Virus record (IMG/VR): IMGVR_UViG_3300047564_000284
Coordinates: 1-22,465 of that record
Reading direction: 5' to 3' (one strand)
Length of the DNA: 22,465 nt
From: a virus
Shown here: positions 5,668 through 13,900 of the stretch, piece by piece
Numbering within the stretch: position 1 is the stretch's first letter
How the letters are laid out: every line of letters starts with the position of its first letter
The notes under the pieces: generated by a model
What the model saw: only the letters and a program-made list of their open reading frames with translations
What the model was told of the DNA's origin: nothing
Database searches by the model: none
Translations under genes and position numbers: made by a program

Positions 5668-6642
5668 TTAAGATGCGATGCTTGACTTGGTCTTGATAAC
5701 GTAACGTGCTTCTGTACGGAAGACGTTCCATCCAAGAAGACCCTTCCAACCCGCTGGGCGGAAGCGCATCAACTTATCTGTAACTGGACCGATAACAGTC
5801 TTTGGCTCATATGAGACAGCCTCGATAAGAGCCTGCTTTCCAAGAAGAACTGTTGCGTATACCTTTGATGTACCAGAACCTGAGATAGATTCTGCACGAG
5901 GTGTTTCGATATAACGAACCTGATCGAAAATACCGATCTCGCCAGACCATAGGTTACCTACACCTGCGTCGGTGTATGTGTGAGGAAGCTGCCATACAGC
6001 AGATCCTGATGTCTGTGCTTCAGAACGTAGATCGTATGAAACATCTGGGTGGATTAGTGCAGTGTATAGACCGCCTTCGCGTGTCTGTACGTTTGCTCCA
6101 CGTAGCTTTGCTACACCACGGCGAGCAAGTGCTGCTGTGAAGTTAGCTGCTGAAGTTGAAGAAGAAACATCTTGTCCATTGACTGTTGATTCGTCAGCAG
6201 AAGATGTTCCTGTGAAACGACCTGTTGCTAGACCAGTGAGCTTAGCCCATACAAGTGAGTCTAGTGAGTCGCGCATGTTGAATGACAACATGTCTGCAAC
6301 TGCTGGGTCGATTGCTGAAAGAGACTCAAGAGCAAGACGCTCAGTTGTGATTACAGCGTTACCGTATTCGTTAACAGTAACGTTAACCTTGTTGGTGTTA
6401 CTGAGCTCTACTGCATCTGGATCTTGTGTCTGTGTTAGTGCTGATGTAGCACGTGATAGGTCTGTGTAGACCTGGAATACGACAGTGTTACCTGGGTTTG
6501 TTACATCGACAGGACGCTTGTCCGCAAACTTGCGGAACATTGGTTCTGAACGAAGGTTAAACTCAATGTACTTGTCATACGCCGTCTGAATCAAGTTCGA
6601 CATTGTTGATGTCGTCGTTGACGTAGCTGGTGTTGTTGGCAC
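5668..6642 (-). CDS. Major capsid protein, N4-gp56 type (HK97 fold)
   Basis: 324-aa protein that forms the capsid shell. The N-terminal arm is followed by AYDKYIEFNLRSEPMFRKFA and GNTVVFQVYTDLSRAT, then NVTVNEYGNAVITTERLAL, a run characteristic of the N4-gp56 family of capsid proteins. Later signatures are YTALIHPDVSYDLRSEA, NLWSGEIGIFDQVRYIETPR and VYATVLLGKQALIEA. Length is normal for the family. The start is GTG 6642, chosen because AAGGAA lies 6-7 bases upstream; the in-frame ATG at 6603 has no ribosome site. The scaffold-like gene lies just upstream and a stable hairpin just downstream. No cysteine is present. I am confident of the family; the exact N-terminal boundary of the mature protein cannot be seen. 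Confidence 0.92.
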   Translation of the reverse strand: MPTTPATSTTTSTMSNLIQTAYDKYIEFNLRSEPMFRKFADKRPVDVTNPGNTVVFQVYTDLSRATSALTQTQDPDAVELSNTNKVNVTVNEYGNAVITTERLALESLSAIDPAVADMLSFNMRDSLDSLVWAKLTGLATGRFTGTSSADESTVNGQDVSSSTSAANFTAALARRGVAKLRGANVQTREGGLYTALIHPDVSYDLRSEAQTSGSAVWQLPHTYTDAGVGNLWSGEIGIFDQVRYIETPRAESISGSGTSKVYATVLLGKQALIEAVSYEPKTVIGPVTDKLMRFRPAGWKGLLGWNVFRTEARYVIKTKSSIAS

Positions 6643-6675
6643 GTTTAATTCCTTCTATTAGGGTTGATTGGGTTG

Positions 6676-7137
6676 TTATCGTCTTAAGAAGTTGGTGAGT
6701 TCTTCAACCGAACTAGCATTGCTAATTAACGAATGAATGTCACGACCCACTGTTGGGTCGATATCGCCATCTTCAAAGCTCGACATTTGCTCAAACGATT
6801 GAGCGTCAGGGTCTTCTTGTGAAGACTCTGATTCATCAACGGCAGTAATGCCAAAAGCATCGCCGTATTCATTTAACCATTCAGCTACTGCTTCCTCGTC
6901 GGCTTCAATATCCGATGGAATAAATGCTGCGATTCTTGGATTGAGACCGAAACCTTCTAGTACTTCTCCGACTGCTGCTTCGTGACTGTATGTCTGATAC
7001 TCCTCAAGCACTGCATCTCTTTCCTTAAGTTGCTTAGAAAGTTGATCCACTTGCTTGCGTAGTTTTTTGACAAGATCAGTCCCGCTGCTGAAGTCTTCGT
7101 CGTCTTCGTATGTTTCGTACTCGTTGTATTCTGCCAT
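6676..7137 (-). CDS. Putative capsid scaffold protein
   Basis: 153-aa, very acidic protein directly before the major capsid gene, the usual place of the scaffold. It starts MAEYNEYETYEDDEDF, followed by a coiled-coil-like helix at about 21-51 (LVKKLRKQVDQLSKQLKERD), a short conserved-looking segment (VLEGFGLNPRIAAFIPSDIE) and an acidic linker, ending in a helix SSVEELTNFLRR. Acidic, helical, low-complexity proteins in this position typically guide shell assembly and leave the capsid before or during packaging. Ribosome site GGGAGAA before ATG 7137. There is no protease gene nearby and no sequence proof of function, so the call rests on position and composition. Confidence 0.75.
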   Translation of the reverse strand: MAEYNEYETYEDDEDFSSGTDLVKKLRKQVDQLSKQLKERDAVLEEYQTYSHEAAVGEVLEGFGLNPRIAAFIPSDIEADEEAVAEWLNEYGDAFGITAVDESESSQEDPDAQSFEQMSSFEDGDIDPTVGRDIHSLISNASSVEELTNFLRR

Positions 7138-7278
7138 TGCTTTTTCTCCCTATTAGTTGTTGGACCCTCATCGGGCTTGCACCACACGTACTCCTCACAA
7201 GGGGAAGTGATTCATAGACGTGATGACTACCAGACTTATACACATCACCAGGGCTGGTCGATCTGGGATGGAACCTAG
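7138..7278 (-). promoter_or_regulatory. 141-base leader ahead of scaffold/capsid genes
   Basis: This is one of the few non-coding gaps. On the minus strand it holds TATAAG (near 7240) as a possible -10 box but no convincing -35, an inverted repeat (7220-7225 with 7243-7248, 6 bp) around that box, a second short palindrome at 7248-7259 (ACCAGGGCTGGT), and the scaffold ribosome site. A late promoter or structured leader boosting capsid expression is plausible; neither is proven. Confidence 0.3.
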
Positions 7279-8862
7279 TTATACGTCAGCTTTTTTAGCA
7301 CGACGTCCGAGAGACGTCGTATCAATTGCTGACTTTTGTGCAAACATTGCACGTTCTTTAGAAGCAAGCTGTTTCTTCTTTATAGTGACATCTGAGCCAC
7401 CAGCAAGAGCAAGTCCTTCACGAGCAAGATCTTGTTCTCCAGCTTGTTCACCGTATAGACCCATGAGTCTGCGGTAATCTGCTTGATCTGTTGCTGCCTT
7501 CTGGAATACACCTTCTGCTTGAGCACCTTTGCCTGCTTTGTAAATCTCTTCAGAAAATGCTTTGTCTGATAGCTGGTTAGCACGTAGTGCAGCACCACCA
7601 ATTTCAGCAGCACCATACATCTCTTGGGCTTCTGCTGTTGTATACTTAAACTTAGAGTTAATAATATCAAATGCTTTTTCGCTATCAAGAAGATAGGCAG
7701 CCATTTCGCCTTCGCTCATACCGTAGTAATTTTTAAGCGCATCCTTGGTTGCTTTGTCTGCATTCTGTAATGCATTACGAGCAATGTTGACACGGTCTGT
7801 CAATTCAGCTGCGCTGACAGAGTTTTCGATAAGACGACGGAAGTCGTCTTGTGTATCGTAGAAACCACTTGGTAGTCCAGCCTCAGCCATAATCTTTCTA
7901 TAGCCAGCCTCTGCCTGAATGTATTCAAATGGTGAAAGAAGTTTGTCACCAGGGCGACCTTTGCCATCCTTCATACGTGCAGCGATTGTTTCGTTTGCAG
8001 CAAAGCGAGTCTTGTACGCATCGCTATCATAAATACTATTCATGATCTGAGCATCAGTAGGCATGATGTTATCTTCATATACCTTATCAATGGATTTCAT
8101 TAATGAATCCATAAAGTCTGCACCAAGACCAGTGTTCTCAAACATCTTGAGAACTGAATCACGAGCACCATAATCCTTGTATGTGTCAACCATGTTACCC
8201 ATGGTTCCGTCTGACATAACTTGCCAGACTTCTACAACTCCACCAGTTTTACGAATAGTCTTTTCGTATGCAACTGTCTTTTCTACTGGCTTATCAAAAG
8301 TTGCTTTCATTGCATTAATTTGATTAAGAAGATCTGCAATTTGTGTATCAACTGCAGCTGTTGCTGCGGTTACTGGGTTAATAGGAGTGCTTGTATTGTA
8401 AGATGTGCTAAATGTAGATGTAGCAGTGCTAGTAGAAGTACTGGTAGAAGTAGCAGTACTGGTAGCAGTAGAAGTTGCAGTGCTAGTAGCAGTAGATGTA
8501 GCAGTACTTGTTGTAGTAGATGTAACTGGCTCTGAGGTAGTTGGAGCAGAGGTAGTAGGTTTTGTACCTTTTACCCCCTGACCAGGATCAATAACAATTT
8601 TTGTTCCTGACCAAATCATATTACCGTCGTTGTATTTAGGATTGTTCATGATTGCAGGATTGATTGCTCTAATCTCTGCAAGCGTCATATTGTTATCTTT
8701 AGCAATTTGAGAAAGAGTATCGCCAGGTTTAACTGTAACCTTAGTTGGTGCTACATAAGGAATAGCTGCTGCTGCTTCTCTAGCAGCTGCTGCTTTTGTT
8801 TGTTCATCAACTACTGAATTTACCAGTGTTGAAAAAGAACTTGACCATTCGTCGCGTGGCAT
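7279..8862 (-). CDS. LysM-domain internal/virion protein (527 aa)
   Basis: Residues 41-92 are a LysM peptidoglycan-binding module (VTVKPGDTLSQIAKDN, then NPAIMNNPKYNDGNMIWSGT). Residues 100-160 are a Thr/Ser linker with repeated TSTA units. The remaining ~360 residues are mostly helical and unlike any enzyme I know (VAYEKTIRKTGGVVEVWQV, then many Ala/Glu/Lys helices, GEQDLAREGLALAGG near the end). No hydrolase motif is visible, so it should not be called an endolysin. It follows another LysM gene after a 4-base gap and precedes the scaffold leader. The family context suggests an internal protein delivered with DNA, or a tail-associated cell-wall anchor. No cysteines. ATG 8862 has GGGG about 9 bases upstream. 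Confidence 0.8.
   Translation of the reverse strand: MPRDEWSSSFSTLVNSVVDEQTKAAAAREAAAAIPYVAPTKVTVKPGDTLSQIAKDNNMTLAEIRAINPAIMNNPKYNDGNMIWSGTKIVIDPGQGVKGTKPTTSAPTTSEPVTSTTTSTATSTATSTATSTATSTATSTSTSTSTATSTFSTSYNTSTPINPVTAATAAVDTQIADLLNQINAMKATFDKPVEKTVAYEKTIRKTGGVVEVWQVMSDGTMGNMVDTYKDYGARDSVLKMFENTGLGADFMDSLMKSIDKVYEDNIMPTDAQIMNSIYDSDAYKTRFAANETIAARMKDGKGRPGDKLLSPFEYIQAEAGYRKIMAEAGLPSGFYDTQDDFRRLIENSVSAAELTDRVNIARNALQNADKATKDALKNYYGMSEGEMAAYLLDSEKAFDIINSKFKYTTAEAQEMYGAAEIGGAALRANQLSDKAFSEEIYKAGKGAQAEGVFQKAATDQADYRRLMGLYGEQAGEQDLAREGLALAGGSDVTIKKKQLASKERAMFAQKSAIDTTSLGRRAKKADV
8385..8532 (-). repeat. TST/A minisatellite encoding Thr/Ser linker
   Basis: Short tandem variants of 6-, 12- and 18-base units (gta/gca/gtg/gaa triplets on the plus strand) encode the repeated TSTATST linker behind the LysM module. 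Copies are imperfect. Copy-number change would alter the spacing between the wall-binding module and the rest of the protein without shifting frame. Confidence 0.7.
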
Positions 8863-8866
8863 CTAT

Positions 8867-10090
8867 TTACCCCAAGAATCCGAAGTCGCGGAGAATAGTA
8901 TTTGCGATACCTGTCTTCTCCTCTTTTGCCCAACTTGTGAAATCAGAGTTGGGAGAACGGCGAGCCATCTTCTTTGTGTCATAAAGGTTCATCGTTGTTA
9001 CATTTCCCTTTTCATCTGTGTAGTTAAGTGCTCGCTGTACGAATGGGTTATTAAGATCCAAGGTAGTTGGATCTACTTCCCATACTCCAGCAATGGAGTT
9101 AAGCCATGGATCTGCTGCTTGGCGCAGTGTTTGTCCTTGTGATAACTGGTTAGTTAATCCAGGGAACATAGACATTGCTTGCTTTTGAAGTTCATTATCA
9201 ATATCTTCTGCATTAGTTGTACCAGCGATAAGACCTTTCATGCTGTTCTCAAACCATCCAGCAAATCGTTCATTGGACATGCTTGAATCAAATCCATATT
9301 CAGCTGCCCGCTTATAAAGTTCTTGAGCTACAGTCTCTAGTTTTCCAGTTAAGTTGTAGATCTGCTTGCCACCGATTGTGCTCTTCTTGCTAAAGTCAAT
9401 TGAGTTAGCCATAATCTTATTAAGAAACTCTTGGTCGTAACGAACAACCTTTCCAGATGCATCAATAATTACTGACTGCATTAATTGCTGTGCGTAGTCA
9501 ATAGCTTGCGCTGCTGTAATCTGAATGCCGTTACCCATAAACTGCTTAACAATATTGCTTGCATTTAATTGTAAGTCTGCAGCAAATTGACCTGGGTTAG
9601 TTTCTTTAGCATAAACAAACTGACGTTGTTTATCTGTCTGATTCTTATACCAAAGTGTTCCTTGAATCATCTGAGTCATCAATGCCTCAGATGTAATTCC
9701 TTGGCTTAGGATCTGGTCAAGAACATTTTTAAGACTTGAGTCTGCCCCAATAATACCAGCAGCAATTCCAAACTTTGCTTGCAATGTAGCCATGTCAAGC
9801 TTATCAACATTAGTAAGAGCTTGTGTTGATGTAGATGTACTGGTTACAGTACTAGTCCCAGTACTACCAGTATTAGTTGCGCTGTTTACTGCTGTACTTA
9901 AACCAGTTGTTGCACCAGTTCCTGTTGGAAGCTTAATGGTTGTTCCACTAAAGAGAGTGCTTCCACCGTTGTACTTTGGATCGTTTTTTAATACTGGGTT
10001 AACAGCAAGAATTTTTGCTACAGTTGTTCCGTTGGCAGCAGCAATCTTGCTAAGCGTATCGCCAGTTTTAACCGTTACCTTATCTGCCAT
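8867..10090 (-). CDS. LysM-domain internal/virion protein (407 aa)
   Basis: LysM occupies residues 4-55 (KVTVKTGDTLSKIAAANGTT, NPVLKNDPKYNGG, FSGTTIKLP), followed by a Gly/Thr/Ser linker (56-95) and a helical C-terminal part of ~310 residues of unknown function (QGTLWYKNQTDKQRQFVYAK, QITAAQAIDYAQQLMQ, FAGWFENSMKGLIAG, LRQAADPWLNSIAGVWEVDP). The last pattern (helical, with W/F residues) resembles internal proteins of other phages but is not diagnostic. The start ATG 10090 overlaps the upstream gene by 11 bases, with AGGT 9 bases upstream. No cysteines and no catalytic motif. Its LysM is clearly related to those of the next gene and of the gene at 16461-17990, so these are paralogous modules. 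Confidence 0.8.
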   Translation of the reverse strand: MADKVTVKTGDTLSKIAAANGTTVAKILAVNPVLKNDPKYNGGSTLFSGTTIKLPTGTGATTGLSTAVNSATNTGSTGTSTVTSTSTSTQALTNVDKLDMATLQAKFGIAAGIIGADSSLKNVLDQILSQGITSEALMTQMIQGTLWYKNQTDKQRQFVYAKETNPGQFAADLQLNASNIVKQFMGNGIQITAAQAIDYAQQLMQSVIIDASGKVVRYDQEFLNKIMANSIDFSKKSTIGGKQIYNLTGKLETVAQELYKRAAEYGFDSSMSNERFAGWFENSMKGLIAGTTNAEDIDNELQKQAMSMFPGLTNQLSQGQTLRQAADPWLNSIAGVWEVDPTTLDLNNPFVQRALNYTDEKGNVTTMNLYDTKKMARRSPNSDFTSWAKEEKTGIANTILRDFGFLG

Positions 10091-10907
10091 CGCCGATTAC
10101 CTGTCCAATCGCATTAGGATCTTTTAATAACTTCTCAACAAGACCTAAAAATGTATTGGCTGCAAATGATTCTGCGTAGTCTGGTCGAGACATTGCAAAG
10201 TTACGAGCAAACATTGTTGGATCAAATCCAGTTTTTGATGTTTGATTTGTTGTAGATGTTCCTAATGTATTTTTTCCTTTAGGAGCAGTCGTTGTTGTTG
10301 ACCCTTCAGTTACTGATGGATCTTTCTTTGCTGCAGCATTGACGCCCTTTTTATATGCATCAATTTCAGCTTGTGTCGCTCTGCGACCAAGTCTGCGCTC
10401 CATCTCATCACTGATCTGCTGAGCAGCAGCAGATCCGCTGTACTCAGTTATCTGTGTATTCTTGAATCCTTGTGTGCCATATCGTGGTCCGCTTGAACTT
10501 GATTCAAGATCTCCAGGACGCAATAGGTTAAAGTAATCAACTGGGTTTCCGTTACCAGTTCCTGGTGACTGAGTCCAGTCGACCGCTCTTTTCCAGAGAC
10601 CATCTACTTCTTTATCTGTTACCTTGCGACCAAGGTTATATTCAATACCAGCCTTAAGGATGCCGTACTTCTTGCGATCATTTACTCGAAGCGCAGCAAG
10701 TGCTCTAAGTGCTTGTGTAGAACCACCTGGCACTGGCATTGGCTGACCGCTTGCATCTGTTATCCAAGGAAGATAGATAGGGGCGATGTCTGTTTCAACA
10801 TTAGTGTAAGGATTAGGACCTGAAAAAGTTTTACCATTATTGAAATCGTATGGGTACTTATCTTCACTATCTGGAATGCCATCGTAATCGCTGTCTTTTT
10901 TAGCCAT
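10080..10907 (-). CDS. Virion-associated protein with N-terminal Ca-binding repeat (275 aa)
   Basis: The first 16 residues include DSDYDGIPDSED (residues 5-16), which matches the calcium-binding DxDxDGxxDxxD of thrombospondin type-3-like repeats. The next parts have no recognised fold: PIYLPWITDASGQPMPVPGG, a helix (ALRALAALRVNDRKKYG), NLGRKVTDKEVDGLWKRAVD, and near-repeat RLGRRATQAEIDAYKKGV (both 'LGRxxTxxEvd' helices). A Ser/Thr/Lys linker follows, then a helical tail (FARNFAMSRPDYAESFAANT). ATG 10907 overlaps the 1660-aa gene by 8 bases (ATGGCTAA). Position inside the internal-protein cluster suggests an ejected or tail protein. No cysteines. The calcium site is by pattern only. Confidence 0.75.
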   Translation of the reverse strand: MAKKDSDYDGIPDSEDKYPYDFNNGKTFSGPNPYTNVETDIAPIYLPWITDASGQPMPVPGGSTQALRALAALRVNDRKKYGILKAGIEYNLGRKVTDKEVDGLWKRAVDWTQSPGTGNGNPVDYFNLLRPGDLESSSSGPRYGTQGFKNTQITEYSGSAAAQQISDEMERRLGRRATQAEIDAYKKGVNAAAKKDPSVTEGSTTTTAPKGKNTLGTSTTNQTSKTGFDPTMFARNFAMSRPDYAESFAANTFLGLVEKLLKDPNAIGQVIGDGR

Positions 10908-13900
10908 TAGGGACTGCCACCTTTTCTATATCTAGTTCTGGCATTGATTCAAGCCAACGCGCAGCAAACGCTGCGAATCCATCGCTTGCGCCTTGTACGA
11001 ACTTGTAATGAAAGTTATTCAAAGAAGAAGAGAACCCTTGGTCTCTTGCTGTTGTTGAGCCAAGCTTTCCGTAACCTGATCGGAACTGTTCTACTTGACC
11101 AATCCAGAATGAAATCTCAGCCCACTTGCCACCATCAATTGGATCAACATACTTGCGCCAAGTTGGATCGTTAGCAATCTTCTTTAGTATTGGGAATGTT
11201 TGATCCCAGAACTTTCCTTGCTGCACGGTACGGTCATTAACCCATCCTGGGTAGTTAGCCTTAATCTCAGCAACTCTTTCATCAAACTTTCTTTTGATTC
11301 CAGTGTATGTATAAGCATTGCTCTGAGTTGAGCCAACTCCGTACTGAGCCATTTCGCCGTTACGTGCATCAACTGCCATGTTGTAAGAGACCCAACCAAG
11401 ACGAGCATCTGTCTCGTTTCGAATTTCTTCTTCAGTCTTCTGACGTGAAAGCTTTGTCATTGTTCCAGGAAAGTTTAGGTTCTTGTATATCTCAGCAACT
11501 TCTGTTGAGTAATCAACAGCAAGGTCGCCGTAACCGCTTGACATCATACGTGCGTACATTGGGTCAACGTTTGCAAAAGATGCAAGAAGTTCACGGTTAC
11601 TACGAATCATCTTGATATCACTTATTGTGGATGCAACTCCAGCAATATTCTTTTGGTGTGAACCTAGGAATGCTAGTCCGTCGATTCCCCAGTCTTTCAT
11701 CATTGCTCTATCAGCAGCTGCATAATCGCTGTTGTTCTTTTCAAGTAAGTCTGCGTAGTATGCTTTAGCTGCTCTAGTTACTGGGTCAAATGTTGTAGAG
11801 ATTGGCATATTGAACTGAACAATTGCCTTAATTAAGTTAAGGTTTGAAGCAGCTTTTCCTGCTTGTTCAATTGTTGGAGCATTACCAATGCGACCGTCAC
11901 GATGCCATTCTGCATAAGCAACCTGCCAGTTGGTGAACACCTGATCCATGTATCGTTCACCTGTTGGGAACAACGACTCCATGTAGGCTGGCTTAATAGC
12001 ATTAACTGCTGTTGCTGCAAGGTTACTTCCTGATGTTACGTAACCACCGTAGAGAATACTATTTTCGTAGAAGTCGTCACCAAATGTATTACGTAGGTAG
12101 GACACAACCTTTTCACCATCTGGTGTCTTCCACAATGGTGTGTCAAGTTGACCCTTGATAAGAGATGAAACAAGAACACTGCCAAACCAAGCAACGCTTG
12201 GGTCTGCAATCATAAACTCCATCTGCTTTGGATTCCATTTAAGTCCACCACCACGAGTATCTGTGTATGGTTTTAAGGCTGCTGCTGCAGCCTTTCCAAT
12301 TCCTGGAATGTTTTCAATCTTTGTTGTAATGCTTGCTGGGATCGGGTATGTAACAGATACCACAGTTCCTGGAGGAACATCAATCATTGACTTGTATGTA
12401 TTTCCTTCTTGGTCAACATACGGTTCAAAGTTAGCAAGAGAATCAGATACACTGTTATACCAGTAAGCGTTCATTGGGTTCTTAGCCATAAGCTTGAGTG
12501 CTACTGCCTGGCTGTTGAAGAACGCCATTGGGAACGCCATTGCATAACGTGCTGCATACATTCCGTTAGTTAGACGACGTGATGAGTAAAGAGTCTCTTC
12601 AATTCTTGACACTGCATTACGCATTGCAATCTGACGGAACTGATGATTGACTACCACATCAGATGGATCTACACCAGTACGACGAGCGGACTTGATTAGG
12701 TATTCCATTTCTTCTTTTGCGTAGATCATAAACATTGGGTTACGAACTAACTTGTTTTCAGCAGCACCTAGTAGACGCCATGCTGTTCCCTGAACGTTGG
12801 CAACTCGTGATACGAGTCGCTCACCTTTGCTTAGATCTGACAGACTTACGTTAGGTCCATCAATTTCTGGAAGAAGATCTGCTCGAGACTTAAGGAAATT
12901 TTCTACTTCCTTAACTGTTACTGGTCGCTCTAAAGCGATTCTGCGTAATTCTTCACTTGGTACAAACTTTTGAAGATAAGCACTTGTCTCGCTTGTCCAT
13001 GACAAAAAGTCATCTTGCGTAAGAGTTCTTCCAGCATCAGATGACATACGGCGACGGTATTCTTTACCAGCCTCTGTCTTATAAAGAAAGTTCATGATTG
13101 CTTGATCTGATTCACCACGAAGCATCATGCCGAGAGGCATGTCAAGTTCCTGACGAATCTGACGGTTAAGCACGTGAGCGATAGCGTTGTAATACGCCTT
13201 GCCATCTTCGCGCTTTACTCTTACCCATTGCTGGCTACGAGCACGAACATTCATAGATGCTTCTGATTCAAATAGCTTTGAATACAAACTAGATGCTGAA
13301 TCAATCTCGTCTAGATATACAGCTGCACCGCGAACGTTAGGATCACCAAGACCCTTAATGTTGTAATCCTTACCATCAACTGTAATAACATCTGCTTCTT
13401 TACCAATGTACTTACGTTGCTTCATGTCGCCTTCACGGCGAATTGCGCCTGCGACTTTTGCTCGGTTCTTTTCAATAAGAATTGATAAGCCAGTTACTGC
13501 ATCAGATGCAAGCTTGGCTTCGTTAGAAACCTTTGTATATTCATTCTGAGCCAAATATAATTTATAGTCAGCGTCATGCTTAGCAGATGTAGCAGCTGCT
13601 TTCTTAGCTGGAGTTGCTGCCTTTAATGCAGCTTCTGCTGCATCAGAGTTGGCTTTAGCTGTTAACCATAATGCTTCAGCATCTGCTTCAACCTTGGCTG
13701 TTGATTCCATTTTTCTAATCATTGGATCTAACTTGCCATAGGCAATGTCAATGTCTTTAAGAATTGCCTGCTCTGCTTTGCGAGAAGCAAAGCTTGCTGT
13801 TCCTGGCACATATCGATTCATTAACTTGAATCTATTTGCAGAATTTTCTACCATATTGCCAAAGCCAGGGATCGCATTACGTGCTAACTCTGTGCTTTCA

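Noticed and set aside
6603-6605. ATG start for the capsid gene
   Set aside because: No ribosome site upstream; the GTG at 6642 has AAGGAA at good distance.
6957-7187. Minus-strand frame with GTG start and GAGGAG just upstream
   Set aside because: Ribosome-site spacing is only 3 bases and most of the frame overlaps the scaffold gene out of frame; product looks random. The scaffold frame has its own good site.
7138-7278. tRNA or small RNA gene in the scaffold leader
   Set aside because: No cloverleaf pairing or T-loop could be drawn from the sequence; only short inverted repeats are present.
7300-7320. Perfect 8-bp inverted repeat (ACGACGTC/GACGTCGT) with a nearby T-run
   Set aside because: On the minus strand the hairpin is followed by A's, not T's, and it lies within the coding end of the 527-aa LysM gene; on the plus strand the T's come before it. 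Not a terminator in either direction.
7279-10090. Endolysin call for the LysM proteins
   Set aside because: No amidase, glycosidase or peptidase motif is visible, no holin gene is adjacent, and the genes sit in the head/internal protein cluster.
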